This document shows positions 40,522-49,307 of a stretch of DNA of 64,000 bases, one piece after another (positions within the stretch are counted from its first letter, which is position 1; each line of letters starts with the position of its first letter). This DNA comes from Yersinia frederiksenii ATCC 33641 (lineage in GTDB: Bacteria > Pseudomonadota > Gammaproteobacteria > Enterobacterales > Enterobacteriaceae). The notes beneath the pieces are model-generated. The model was given only the letters and a program-made list of their open reading frames with translations. It ran no database searches and was not told the DNA's origin. The stretch is taken from positions 1,506,492-1,570,491 of the forward strand of contig NZ_KN150731.1 of NCBI RefSeq assembly GCF_000754805.1, written 5' to 3'. The position numbers and the translations under genes are program-made.

Positions 40522-41534
40522 TGAAATGGTACCCATGGCTTACCGCACCTTACCGTCAGTGGGTAGGGCAGCAGATTGCCGGGCGTGGTCATCATGCATT
40601 ATTGCTGCACTCTTTGCCCGGAAATGGCGAGGAAGCACTGATTTATGGCATTAGTCGCTGGTTGATGTGCCAACAACGGCAAGGCGAGAAAAGCTGTGGT
40701 GAATGCCATAGCTGCCGCCTGATGTTGGCAGGCAATCACCCAGATTGGTATGTACTGACGCCAGATAAAGGCAAAAGCAGTATTGGTGTTGAGCTGGTGC
40801 GCCAACAGATTGAAAAACTCTATTCTCATGCCCAGCAGGGTGGCGCAAAAGTGGTGTGGCTGCCTCATGCTGAGTTACTGACCGATGCGGCGGCGAATGC
40901 CTTGCTGAAAACGTTAGAAGAGCCGCCTGAGAAAACCTATTTCCTGCTGGATTGCCATCAACCTGCCAGTTTGTTGGCTACGCTACGCAGCCGCTGTTTC
41001 TATTGGCACTTGGCCTGCCCGGATACGACACTCAGTTTGCAATGGCTCAATCGGCAAATTCAGGCTGAACCGGTCTCGATGCTGGCCGCGCTGAAATTGA
41101 GTGAAGGCGCGCCGCTGGCGGCAGAGCGTTTGCTCCAACCTGAACGTTGGACTATCAGGATCACCTTGTGTGGCGCGCTGGGCAGTGCCCTGAACCACTC
41201 AGATTTACTGTCGTTGCTACCACAGCTTAATCATGACGACGCTCCTGAGCGCATTCAATGGCTCTCTTCGTTAGTGCTTGATGCGCTGAAATGGCAACAG
41301 GGCGCGGGTGAGTTCGCGGTCAATCAGGACCAATTACCATTGGTGCAGCAATTGGCACAAGCCGCTACGACGCCAGTATTACTTCAGTCAGCGAAGCAAT
41401 TGAGCCATTGCCGTCATCAATTATTAACGGTGGTGGGTGTTAATCGTGAATTATTGCTCACCGAGCTACTGCTCAACTGGGAAACTGCCCTGACGACGGG
41501 TGCCTATTCCACCTCATCTTCATTAAATACCTAG
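40521..41534 (+). CDS. holB: DNA polymerase III subunit delta prime
   Basis: Clamp-loader subunit of the replicase. The 337-residue AAA+ protein starts [11 protein letters not shown] at 40521 (TAATG junction with tmk), not at the in-frame GTG-type start at 40494. It has the zinc Cys group (CQQRQGEKSCGECHSC), a degenerate P-loop as expected for delta prime, and LLKTLEEPPEKTYFLL with the SRC motif (LRSRCFYW). Confidence 0.96.
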   Translation: MKWYPWLTAPYRQWVGQQIAGRGHHALLLHSLPGNGEEALIYGISRWLMCQQRQGEKSCGECHSCRLMLAGNHPDWYVLTPDKGKSSIGVELVRQQIEKLYSHAQQGGAKVVWLPHAELLTDAAANALLKTLEEPPEKTYFLLDCHQPASLLATLRSRCFYWHLACPDTTLSLQWLNRQIQAEPVSMLAALKLSEGAPLAAERLLQPERWTIRITLCGALGSALNHSDLLSLLPQLNHDDAPERIQWLSSLVLDALKWQQGAGEFAVNQDQLPLVQQLAQAATTPVLLQSAKQLSHCRHQLLTVVGVNRELLLTELLLNWETALTTGAYSTSSSLNT

Positions 41535-41549
41535 AAAACTTGGATTATT

Positions 41550-42359
41550 ATGTTGTTAGTAGATTCTCATTGCCACCTTGATAGCCTTGATTACCAGACG
41601 TTGCACCGCAGTGTCGATGATGTATTAGCCAAAGCGAAGGCGCGTGATGTTGGTTTTGTCCTCGCGGTTGCCACCACATTACCCGGTTTTTCGGCTATGA
41701 CATCGCTGATCGGCGAACGAAAAAATGTCGCTTTCTCATGTGGTGTTCATCCTTTGAACCTTGATGGTGGCTATGATTTTCAGCAACTTGCCACTCTGGC
41801 CGCGGCAGATAATGTGGTTGCGATGGGCGAAACCGGGCTGGATTACTTCTATCAGCAAGATAATATTCCACTGCAACAAGCCTCTTTTCGCGAGCATATT
41901 CGTATTGGCCGCCAATTAAATAAACCGGTCATTGTGCATACGCGTGATGCTCGTGAAGACACATTGGCTATTTTGCGTGAGGAACAGGCTCAGGAGTGCG
42001 GCGGGGTTTTACACTGCTTTACAGAAGACAAAGCGACGGCTGCAACCTTGTTGGACCTGGGTTTTTACATCTCCTTCTCAGGGATCCTCACTTTCCGCAA
42101 TGCAGAACAACTGCGAGATGTTGCTCGCTACGTGCCACTGGACAGGTTGTTAGTTGAGACAGATTCGCCGTATCTGGCGCCTGTTCCTCATCGTGGCAAA
42201 GAGAACCAACCGGCCTATGTTCGTGATGTTGCAGAGTATATGGCGGTACTGAAAGGTGTGAGTCTTGAATCCTTGGCTCAAGCCACCACAGAGAACTTTT
42301 GCCGGTTGTTTCATCTGGAAGCGTCGTTGCTCTCCACTGATATGCCCCAACTTCCTTAA
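41550..42359 (+). CDS. ycfH: TatD-family metal-dependent hydrolase YcfH
   Basis: A TIM-barrel metallohydrolase of the TatD family with likely DNase activity. Metal ligands are seen in DSHCHLD at the N-terminus, GETGLDYFY, VIHTRDA, GVLHCFTED and the ETDSPYLAP motif. 269 residues, close to E. coli YcfH (265). Fifteen bases after holB, end of the operon; the C-terminus is slightly extended (LEASLLSTDMPQLP). Confidence 0.93.
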   Translation: MLLVDSHCHLDSLDYQTLHRSVDDVLAKAKARDVGFVLAVATTLPGFSAMTSLIGERKNVAFSCGVHPLNLDGGYDFQQLATLAAADNVVAMGETGLDYFYQQDNIPLQQASFREHIRIGRQLNKPVIVHTRDAREDTLAILREEQAQECGGVLHCFTEDKATAATLLDLGFYISFSGILTFRNAEQLRDVARYVPLDRLLVETDSPYLAPVPHRGKENQPAYVRDVAEYMAVLKGVSLESLAQATTENFCRLFHLEASLLSTDMPQLP

Positions 42360-42407
42360 TAATACTTTTTTTTAAGCTCGTAATTAATCACCGAAACGAG
42401 TAATGTT

Positions 42408-42429
42408 CTCACCCGATTTATTGGGTGAG
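42408..42429. repeat. Hairpin downstream of ycfH
   Basis: CTCACCC and GGGTGAG form a seven-base stem with an eight-base loop. A T-run lies about 18 bases further on (near 42447-42453), so it is at most an imperfect terminator. Confidence 0.5.
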
Positions 42430-42498
42430 GGCAGGGGATATTGACGTTTTTTTACAAAAAATGCGCGATTTTAATCAGATTAGGCGCTTTCTTGAAAG

Positions 42499-42520
42499 AA
42501 ACGTGACTGCCATCAAACAT
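42499..42520 (+). promoter_or_regulatory. CRP site of ptsG
   Basis: The half-sites CGTGA (42502-42506) and TCAAA (42513-42517) have the standard six-base spacing and near-consensus flanks. The same imperfect site (CGTGA-N6-TCAAA) lies upstream of E. coli ptsG. Confidence 0.8.
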
Positions 42521-42531
42521 TAAGCAGGCTA

Positions 42532-42556
42532 TTTATTTTACTCTTCGTAAAAATTA
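42532..42556. promoter_or_regulatory. Mlc operator and promoter region of ptsG
   Basis: TATTTTACTC followed by GTAAAAATTA matches the Mlc operator at E. coli ptsG, at the same distance from the CRP site. Mlc represses ptsG when glucose is absent. Confidence 0.65.
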
Positions 42557-42638
42557 AAGGGGTGCTTTAGACACCCTTATTCGCAAAGGCTTACTCCCCC
42601 CTTTGTAACGCCAATAAACGCGAGAAAAAGCAGAAAAA

Positions 42639-42665
42639 GCACTATTACTCAGGAGCTCACTCACT
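42639..42665 (+). promoter_or_regulatory. ptsG ribosome site and likely SgrS base-pairing region
   Basis: GCACTATTACTCAGGAGC lies just before the start codon. ACTCAGGAGC is the same as in E. coli ptsG, where the small RNA SgrS pairs across the ribosome site with Hfq to block translation during sugar-phosphate stress. Confidence 0.6.
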
Positions 42666-44099
42666 ATGTTTAAGAACGCATTTGCAAACCTGCAAAAGGT
42701 AGGTAAATCGCTAATGCTACCGGTATCCGTTTTACCCATCGCAGGTATTCTGCTGGGTGTCGGTTCCGCGAATTTTAGCTGGCTACCCACGGTAGTCTCT
42801 CACGTAATGGCAGAAGCGGGCGGTTCCGTTTTTGCTAACATGGCATTAATCTTTGCTATTGGCGTTGCACTTGGCTTTACCAATAACGACGGTGTTTCCG
42901 CGTTAGCGGCAGTTGTTGCTTACGGTATCATGGTGAAAACCATGGCTGTTGTCGCACCGCTGGTCTTGCATCTGCCAGCAGAAGAAATTGCTGCCAAGCA
43001 TTTAGCTGATACCGGGGTACTGGGCGGGATTATTGCGGGTGCAATAGCCGCTTACATGTTTAACCGCTTCTACCGTATTCAGTTACCTGAATATCTGGGC
43101 TTCTTTGCGGGTAAACGTTTCGTTCCGATTATCTCTGGTTTCACCGCGATCTTCGTGGGCGTGATCTTGTCCTTCGTGTGGCCACCTATTGGCACAGCGA
43201 TCCAGACATTCTCTCAATGGGCTGCTTATCAGAACTCCGTTGTTGCCTTTGGTATCTACGGCGTTGTTGAACGTGCGTTAGTACCATTCGGTCTGCACCA
43301 TATCTGGAACGTACCATTCCAAATGCAAATTGGTGAATACACCAACGCAGCGGGTCAGGTATTCCACGGTGACATTCCTCGTTATATGGCGGGCGACCCA
43401 ACTGCGGGTAAACTGTCTGGCGGCTTCCTGTTCAAAATGTACGGCTTACCAGCAGCTGCAATTGCAATCTGGCATTCTGCTAAACCGGAAAACCGGGCGA
43501 AAGTCGGCGGGATCATGATCTCTGCGGCTCTGACCTCATTCTTGACTGGTATTACCGAGCCAATCGAATTCTCCTTCATGTTCGTGGCGCCAATCTTGTA
43601 TGTTATCCATGCAATTCTGGCCGGTCTGGCATTCCCAATCTGTATCCTGCTTGGGATGCGTGACGGCACCAGCTTCTCCCACGGCTTGATTGACTTCGTC
43701 GTACTGAGTGGCAACAGTAGCCGTATCTGGCTGTTCCCTCTAGTGGGTATCTGCTACGGTCTGGTGTACTACACTATCTTCCGTGTGCTGATTGCCAAAC
43801 TGGATCTGAAAACACCTGGCCGTGAAGACAATGCGACTGAGCAAACGGTACAGGGCGGCACAGAAATGTCAGCTGCACTGGTTGCAGCGTTCGGTGGTAA
43901 AGAGAACATCACTAACCTGGATGCTTGTATCACCCGTCTGCGCGTTAGCGTGGCGGATGTATCCAAGGTTGACCAGGCGGGTCTGAAGAAATTGGGTGCT
44001 GCGGGCGTTGTGGTTGCAGGCTCTGGCGTTCAAGCCATCTTCGGGACTAAATCTGATAACCTGAAAACAGATATGGACGAGTATATTCGTAACCATTAA
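42666..44099 (+). CDS. ptsG: Glucose-specific PTS enzyme IICB
   Basis: Imports glucose and phosphorylates it to glucose-6-phosphate, using phosphate from Crr (IIA-Glc). The 477-residue protein has an N-terminal IIC membrane domain (about 1-385) with [15 protein letters not shown], a linker, and a C-terminal IIB domain with the phosphorylated Cys421 ([11 protein letters not shown]). Same length as in E. coli. The leader carries CRP, Mlc and SgrS-target elements in the E. coli order, so glucose control is probably conserved. Confidence 0.98.
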   Translation: MFKNAFANLQKVGKSLMLPVSVLPIAGILLGVGSANFSWLPTVVSHVMAEAGGSVFANMALIFAIGVALGFTNNDGVSALAAVVAYGIMVKTMAVVAPLVLHLPAEEIAAKHLADTGVLGGIIAGAIAAYMFNRFYRIQLPEYLGFFAGKRFVPIISGFTAIFVGVILSFVWPPIGTAIQTFSQWAAYQNSVVAFGIYGVVERALVPFGLHHIWNVPFQMQIGEYTNAAGQVFHGDIPRYMAGDPTAGKLSGGFLFKMYGLPAAAIAIWHSAKPENRAKVGGIMISAALTSFLTGITEPIEFSFMFVAPILYVIHAILAGLAFPICILLGMRDGTSFSHGLIDFVVLSGNSSRIWLFPLVGICYGLVYYTIFRVLIAKLDLKTPGREDNATEQTVQGGTEMSAALVAAFGGKENITNLDACITRLRVSVADVSKVDQAGLKKLGAAGVVVAGSGVQAIFGTKSDNLKTDMDEYIRNH

Positions 44100-44119
44100 T
44101 TCAGGTATGGGGAGTGCAA

Positions 44120-44146
44120 AAGGGAGGCGAAAGCCTCCCTTTTTTT
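44120..44146. terminator. Terminator after ptsG, shared with the convergent regulator gene
   Basis: AAGGGAGGC and GCCTCCCTT pair around GAAA and are followed by seven T. Confidence 0.92.
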
Positions 44147-44158
44147 GTGCTCAGAAAA

Positions 44159-45961
44159 TTATTCTGGCTCTAGCCAGGTGGTTTGGAAATCAAACCAGCC
44201 GAGATTATTGAGGTGGGCACCTTGGGCTTGATCGGGCGCTTTTAGCCGCATCCAATGGTGGAATAGCGGCTGCAACCAACCACTGGCGATAATTTCTCTG
44301 ATTAATTGTTCGGCATTGAGGGATTGATTACGCCAATCATGGAGATAGGTTTGTAAACGGATTTCATCACCGCCAGTGATGGATTGGCGCAACAGTGGTG
44401 AGCCCAATAACCAGGTTGCGACATTCCACTCTTCAGGAATGGCAAAGTTCACCGTCCCCAACCACAAATCGACATTGGCATCACCCTTAGCCCAAGTGGC
44501 GTAATCAAGCTCAGAGGCTTCCAGCCGAATGCCTTGTGCCGCCAGAATATGAGCCATCTCAGTAACTAGCATTGAGTATTCAGGATGTTGGGCATGATAA
44601 GCCAGTGTCAGTACCGGCATGTCATCTGGTTCCCGCTCTGTGTGGGTGGGGAAAGGCGAGCATTTTTCTCCTGAATCAATGCCGTGAAACCATGTGGGTA
44701 AAACGCTACTGGCAGGAACCCAGAAAGGGCGAATAGGGGCAATCAGGCGTTGAATGAGATTATAAGGATTGAGTATTTCTCGTAGCCAGCGGCGCTGTTC
44801 AATGCAGTGCCAGTAGGGTGAATGGCTATTGCACAGCAAAAAATATCCACCTCGTTCCAGGAACATCTCTTGGGTTGAGTCGGACGGTTTTCCCGTCAGA
44901 CCTGCAGCGAAACCAGAAACATAATCAATATCGCTGATACTGGAGCTCAACCAGGTCGCACTTTGGATATTTGCGATACTCAATTGCTCTGATAACCCCA
45001 CAGGGGCATCCGTGGTTGGATGTTCTTGTGGGCGCGCCAGATCAGGGAAAATAAGCACCTCTACTTCATCCAATAGCCCACGAAAGCCAAAATAGTGGTC
45101 AAAAGATTTCATCTGCAAATGCCAAGCGTCATTTTCTGCCACCCGATAAGGGCCGGTTCCCACGGGGTGGGAGGCAAAATCGGGTTGTGCCGCATGATCG
45201 GCTGGCAAAATCAGCGCGCTGTGGTGGGCTAGCAGCAAGGGAAGGTAAGGGTCTGGTTGGCTAAGTTCGATGACGACGCCTAACTGCCCATGCTGGCTGA
45301 TGTGTTGAATATGTGAGAACAGTGGCAGCTTGGCGCAACGGGTTAAGGAGCTGACAACATCATGGCTGGAAAGCTCTCGGCCATCATGAAATTGCACTGC
45401 TGGGCGTAAATAAAAGCGCCAGTGTAGCGGGTCCAGCATCCGCCAGCGGTGTGCTAAATCCGTTGTTACCTCGCCAGTTTCCTCATCTATCCGTGTTAAT
45501 CCATTGAAAATTTGCCGGACGAGGTGCAACTCAGAACGGCGCAGTGGCGTGCCGGGGTAAAGGTTCGGTATGGTGCGGTAGTAGGGGATTCGTAGCGCTT
45601 GATAGTCATCATGTACCCGGTATCCCAGTTTGGCCCGTAACAGTGGGGTGATAAGCTGCTTATCTTCCCCAAGCAGTGCAATGGCTTCATTGAAATCACC
45701 AGCATCCAGTAACTGTTCCGCTTTTTCAATCAATAGCTGATGGGTATTCCGCAATAGTTGTAAGTGTGACCGACGACCACGGCCCGCTTCTGCCTGCCAG
45801 ATTAGCCAGCCCGCTTGTTGCATCTGAACCAATAAAGTCCGCATGTGGCGCTTAGTACAGCTGAGTTTATCAGCAAGTTCTTGCAGGGTAATATCAACTG
45901 CGAGCACACCAACCAGATTCAATAATCGTAAATATTGTTGTTCAAGGCGTCGGCTGGTCAT
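44159..45961 (-). CDS. SgrR-family transcriptional regulator
   Basis: A 600-residue protein with an N-terminal winged helix DNA-binding domain (LQELADKLSCTKRHMRTLL) and a C-terminal domain like periplasmic solute-binding proteins of family 5 (FNGLTRIDEETGEV, HWRFYLRPAVQFHDGREL, SHPVGTGPYRV). It is homologous to E. coli SgrR (551 residues), which activates the small RNA SgrS under glucose-phosphate stress. It lies convergent with ptsG rather than next to leuDCBA, so it may be a paralogue. The 96-base divergent gap is too short for a normal SgrS gene. Regulated targets unknown. Confidence 0.85.
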   Translation of the reverse strand: MTSRRLEQQYLRLLNLVGVLAVDITLQELADKLSCTKRHMRTLLVQMQQAGWLIWQAEAGRGRRSHLQLLRNTHQLLIEKAEQLLDAGDFNEAIALLGEDKQLITPLLRAKLGYRVHDDYQALRIPYYRTIPNLYPGTPLRRSELHLVRQIFNGLTRIDEETGEVTTDLAHRWRMLDPLHWRFYLRPAVQFHDGRELSSHDVVSSLTRCAKLPLFSHIQHISQHGQLGVVIELSQPDPYLPLLLAHHSALILPADHAAQPDFASHPVGTGPYRVAENDAWHLQMKSFDHYFGFRGLLDEVEVLIFPDLARPQEHPTTDAPVGLSEQLSIANIQSATWLSSSISDIDYVSGFAAGLTGKPSDSTQEMFLERGGYFLLCNSHSPYWHCIEQRRWLREILNPYNLIQRLIAPIRPFWVPASSVLPTWFHGIDSGEKCSPFPTHTEREPDDMPVLTLAYHAQHPEYSMLVTEMAHILAAQGIRLEASELDYATWAKGDANVDLWLGTVNFAIPEEWNVATWLLGSPLLRQSITGGDEIRLQTYLHDWRNQSLNAEQLIREIIASGWLQPLFHHWMRLKAPDQAQGAHLNNLGWFDFQTTWLEPE

Positions 45962-45979
45962 AAAAGAGGAACTCAGTTA

Positions 45980-46029
45980 GTGAAAAGTCAGCAGTTTTTA
46001 ATATCATCTTTTTAGCCGATAATTTTCAC
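45980..46029. promoter_or_regulatory. Inverted repeat in the regulator/dehydrogenase divergent region
   Basis: GTGAAAA (45980-45986) and TTTTCAC (46023-46029) are exact inverted copies 36 bases apart; a third GGTGAAAT lies at the start codon region of the next gene. A possible operator for the divergent SgrR-like protein; inference only. Confidence 0.3.
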
Positions 46030-46057
46030 CACAGCAAGCATAATTATTTAAGGTGAA

Positions 46058-46879
46058 ATGATGACCCGATACTTAAACAAAGACACCAAAGTGTGTATCT
46101 CTCTGGCGGCCAGACCCAGCAATTTTGGTACTCGTTTTCATAACTTTTTATACGATGCCCTCGATCTCGACTATCTGTATAAAGCCTTTACCACCACGGA
46201 CTTGGCGGCGGCAATTGCTGGGGTGCGGGCGCTAGGTTTTCGTGGTTGTGCCATTTCAATGCCATTCAAAGAGGTAGTGATCCCTATGGTGGATGAGATG
46301 GACCCATCAGCCGCTGCAATCAATTCAGTTAATACCTTGGTAAATACTGATGGATATCTGAAGGCCTATAACACCGACTACATGGCTATCGCGAAATTAC
46401 TGCAGACTTATCAAGTTTCGCCTGAGAAGGTTTTTGCTTTGCGAGGCAGTGGTGGAATGGCGAAAGCAGTGGCTTTTGCGCTAAAAAATGCCGGTTTTAC
46501 GCAGGGTTTTATTATTGCAACCAATGAAAAAACAGGTAAACAGTTAGCTGAACAATCTGGCTACACTTATCAACCCGATATGCAGGGCATTCAGGCTGAT
46601 ATGCTGATCAATGCCACCCCGGTGGGTATGGCGGGGGGTCAGGATGCGGATAAAATGGCTTTTACTGAAGCTGAGGTTAATCACGCCGAGGTTATTTTTG
46701 AGGTGGTGGCACTGCCTGCTATCACGCCGCTGATAAGTTATGCTAAAGCGCAAGAGAAAACCGTGATTACCGGGGCTGAAGTCTTTGCTATTCAGGCAGT
46801 TGAGCAATTTGTGCTGTATACCGGCGTGCGCCCGGATCAGGCTTTGTTTGAAAAAGCAGCGGCTTATGCCCGTGGTTGA
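46058..46879 (+). CDS. Shikimate 5-dehydrogenase-like protein (HI0607/SdhL type)
   Basis: A 273-residue member of the shikimate dehydrogenase superfamily. The catalytic Lys (MPFKEV) and Asp (AYNTDY) and the dinucleotide-binding GSGGMAKA are present. The N-terminal substrate motif of AroE (SxS in a PxxHSxSP context) is replaced by RPSNFGTRFHN, as in the Haemophilus HI0607 (SdhL) group, which has very low activity on shikimate. The true substrate is therefore uncertain. It is divergent from the SgrR-like regulator and probably controlled by it. E. coli has other genes at this place. Confidence 0.85.
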   Translation: MMTRYLNKDTKVCISLAARPSNFGTRFHNFLYDALDLDYLYKAFTTTDLAAAIAGVRALGFRGCAISMPFKEVVIPMVDEMDPSAAAINSVNTLVNTDGYLKAYNTDYMAIAKLLQTYQVSPEKVFALRGSGGMAKAVAFALKNAGFTQGFIIATNEKTGKQLAEQSGYTYQPDMQGIQADMLINATPVGMAGGQDADKMAFTEAEVNHAEVIFEVVALPAITPLISYAKAQEKTVITGAEVFAIQAVEQFVLYTGVRPDQALFEKAAAYARG

Positions 46880-46957
46880 TGATTGAGGTTGAAATCAATA
46901 GAAATTGTCGCTCATACTACGCATTCTCCATTTTTATAATGATCAAGGAAATGTGTT

Positions 46958-47311
46958 ATGGCCGAAGAAACGATTTTCAGCAAAATTATCCGCCGTGAAA
47001 TTCCTGCCGACGTGGTTTACCAGGATGAACTGGTGACCGCGTTTCGTGATATCGCCCCGCAGGCACCAACTCATATCTTAATCATTCCCAATATTCTTAT
47101 TCCAACCGTGAATGACGTCACCGCAGAACACGAAGCAACATTGGGCCGAATGATCACCGTGGCTGCTAAACTTGCAAAGCAAGAAAGCATTGATGAAGAT
47201 GGTTATCGCCTCATTATCAATTGCAACCGGCATGCTGGACAGGTGGTTTACCATATCCACATGCACTTAGTCGGTGGTCGTGATCTGGGTTCCTTGCTAT
47301 CTCATAAATAA
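46958..47311 (+). CDS. hinT: Purine nucleoside phosphoramidase HinT
   Basis: HIT-family hydrolase of AMP-lysine-type phosphoramidates. The 117-residue protein shows the HIT motif HIHMH in [14 protein letters not shown] near the C-terminus and the N-terminal [19 protein letters not shown] of the bacterial HinT group. Start behind CAAGGAAATGTGTT. First gene of a run hinT-ycfL-lpoB-thiK-nagZ-ycfP. Confidence 0.96.
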   Translation: MAEETIFSKIIRREIPADVVYQDELVTAFRDIAPQAPTHILIIPNILIPTVNDVTAEHEATLGRMITVAAKLAKQESIDEDGYRLIINCNRHAGQVVYHIHMHLVGGRDLGSLLSHK

Positions 47312-47334
47312 TGACATTTAACTGAGGTAAGCCT

Positions 47335-47724
47335 ATGCGCCGCACAAAGGCGTTTTTATTACCGGTGATTGCGCTTGTAAGCATAGCGACATTGCTGGGG
47401 TGCAGCAGCCCGAAAGGGATTGCGGTTAATAAGCAGCAAACCGTGGTAATGGATTCGTCGGTACTGACGGCGGGCATTTTGGCTTCTCAACCCACTGTTT
47501 CCACCTCTTCTGGCAATAATACGGCGCGTTCGGTGATTACCAATAGCCAAAATAAACCGATGAAAATAAACTACCGTTTTTATTGGTATGATGCGCAGGG
47601 CTTGGATGTGCCACCGCTGGAAGCGCCGCGCTCTATTATTGTGGCGCCAGATGATGATGTGGACATTCAATCAGTTAATAATAACTTTAATGCGCGCAGT
47701 GCGCGTGTTCACATATTTTTATAA
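47335..47724 (+). CDS. ycfL: YcfL family lipoprotein
   Basis: A 129-residue predicted outer-membrane lipoprotein: basic start (MRRTKAF), hydrophobic region and lipobox TLLG-C. The mature part has a beta-rich DUF1425 fold (NNTARSVITNSQNKPMKINY, 20 residues, then RFYWYDAQGLD). It sits directly before lpoB, an arrangement conserved in enterobacteria, but its role is unknown. Confidence 0.9.
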   Translation: MRRTKAFLLPVIALVSIATLLGCSSPKGIAVNKQQTVVMDSSVLTAGILASQPTVSTSSGNNTARSVITNSQNKPMKINYRFYWYDAQGLDVPPLEAPRSIIVAPDDDVDIQSVNNNFNARSARVHIFL

Positions 47725-47740
47725 CAGTGAGATTGTTATG

Positions 47741-47809
47741 CCCAAAGAACTTGGCGTTGCAGATTGGTAGCAAACGAAATCCTGTGCAACTTCAAGTACC
47801 AAGGGGATA
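47741..47809. repeat. Intergenic repeat of a dispersed family (copy B, two half-units)
   Basis: The left half 47741-47772 contains GTTGCAGATTGGTAGC; the right half 47781-47809 contains TGCAACTTCAAGTACC in the opposite sense. The two make an imperfect palindrome between ycfL and lpoB. Confidence 0.55.
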
Positions 47810-47833
47810 TTATCGCGCTATTGGAGTGGGACA

Positions 47834-48418
47834 ATGAAAAGGTATTTATCTGTGGCATTGGCGGCACTGGTGCTGACGGGCTGTATGACTCGGCCACCGG
47901 TTGAGCCAACGACCACGCCACCCGTCACCATTGAGCCGGTTACGCCACCCGTAATTGAAACACCTCCGCCGGTAGACACCGTACCGCAGCCACCCAAAAT
48001 GCAGCAGTCGATTGACTGGGCTGGCAGTGTCGAGCCCTTGGTTGCACAAATGGTCAATAGTAATGAGGTCGCCAATGGCAGCATATTGCTGCTCGATAGC
48101 GTCAAAAATAACACCAATGGTGCATTACAAACGGCAAAAGCGACCTCTGCACTGCATCAGGTGCTGACATCCAATAAAAAGTTTGTTTTGATCTCGCCGC
48201 AGCAACTGGCGGTTGCTAAGCAAACACTGGGATTATCAGAAGAAGATAGTTTGGGCTCGCGCAGCAAAGCGATTGGGTTGGCCCGCTATGTCAGTGCCCA
48301 ATATGTGTTGTACAGCGATGTCAGTGGTGATGTGAAATCACCGACCATTGAGATGCAGCTGATGCAGGCGCAAACCGGCGAAATCATCTGGTCAGGTAAT
48401 GGCCCGGTCAAGCGCTGA
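47834..48418 (+). CDS. lpoB: Penicillin-binding protein activator LpoB
   Basis: Outer-membrane lipoprotein that reaches through the peptidoglycan to activate the synthase PBP1B. The lipobox LTG-C is at residues 14-17, followed by a Pro/Thr/Val-rich flexible linker (about 18-60) and a globular domain (about 61-194; SSAL-HQVL, YVLYSDVSGDV, TGEIIWSGNGPVKR). 194 residues. Its end overlaps the thiK start by 20 bases. Confidence 0.94.
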   Translation: MKRYLSVALAALVLTGCMTRPPVEPTTTPPVTIEPVTPPVIETPPPVDTVPQPPKMQQSIDWAGSVEPLVAQMVNSNEVANGSILLLDSVKNNTNGALQTAKATSALHQVLTSNKKFVLISPQQLAVAKQTLGLSEEDSLGSRSKAIGLARYVSAQYVLYSDVSGDVKSPTIEMQLMQAQTGEIIWSGNGPVKR

Positions 48419-49280
48419 TCCCTCTCTGCTGGCGCTAATTGAAAGTATCAATCCGGCGGTGAAAATCGCCGATTGTCATATTAGCCCGGTATCTGGCCTA
48501 ACCGGTGAAAGTTGGCGTATTTTGCACCGGTCAAATATCGGCCCGAATATTGACTGGCTGGCACGCGAACAATCAGTGCAAAAAGCTCAGTTGGGCGTTA
48601 ATCGGCGGCAGGAACGTAAACTATTGCAGCATGTGGCGGGTAGCGGTTTATCGCCGGTGATTATTGCTGCCAATCAGCGCTGGTTAGTGGTCAATTGGCT
48701 TGAAGGTGACGTTGTCACTAATAAGCAATTCATTGAATTATCTAATAATGGTCAGTTGGCGCAACTGATGGCTTGCCTGCATCACCTGCCTGCCAGTGGC
48801 TATCGTTTGGACTTACGTGGTCAACTCATTCGCTATGGGCGTCTGATTGACGCCAAACGCCGCTCACCAGATTGGTGGCGACTTCAGCATGATTTCATCC
48901 GCCAGCCGCAACCGCAGCCGGTGAAGTTAGCCCCTCTGCATATGGATATTCACCCCGGTAATCTCTTAATGACGCCGACCGGGCTAAAATTAATTGATTG
49001 GGAATATGCTGCTGATGGTGATATTGCGCTCGATATAGCGGCGCTGTTTGGCGGTAATCAATGGTCGATGTCGCAGCAACAGACTTTCTTACAGCACTAT
49101 TGCCACAGTGAGCAGGGCTATCATGACATTGCACGTTTATCGCGTCAGATACAGCGCTGGTTGCCGTGGATTGATTATCTGATGTTGATGTGGTTTGAGG
49201 TGCGCTGGCAACAGACTGGCAACAGTGAATTTTTACAATGGGCTGCGCCGCTACGTCAGCGATTCAATCTCTCTTTTTGA
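48399..49280 (+). CDS. thiK: Thiamine kinase
   Basis: Salvages thiamine by phosphorylation. It has the aminoglycoside phosphotransferase/choline kinase fold: catalytic APLHMDIHPGNLL and the metal-binding LIDWEYAADGD. The 293-residue product starts at 48399 inside lpoB (20-base overlap); the ribosome site there is weak, which suggests coupling with lpoB. Slightly longer than the E. coli protein (274) at the N-terminus. Confidence 0.92.
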   Translation: MARSSADPSLLALIESINPAVKIADCHISPVSGLTGESWRILHRSNIGPNIDWLAREQSVQKAQLGVNRRQERKLLQHVAGSGLSPVIIAANQRWLVVNWLEGDVVTNKQFIELSNNGQLAQLMACLHHLPASGYRLDLRGQLIRYGRLIDAKRRSPDWWRLQHDFIRQPQPQPVKLAPLHMDIHPGNLLMTPTGLKLIDWEYAADGDIALDIAALFGGNQWSMSQQQTFLQHYCHSEQGYHDIARLSRQIQRWLPWIDYLMLMWFEVRWQQTGNSEFLQWAAPLRQRFNLSF

Positions 49281-49307
49281 TGTTAACTATAAATTTTTGG
49301 AGTTGTC

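Noticed and set aside
45962-46057. An sgrS gene next to the SgrR-like regulator
   Set aside because: The gap is 96 bases, too short for the usual SgrS of about 200 bases or more, and no terminator hairpin with a T tract is present.
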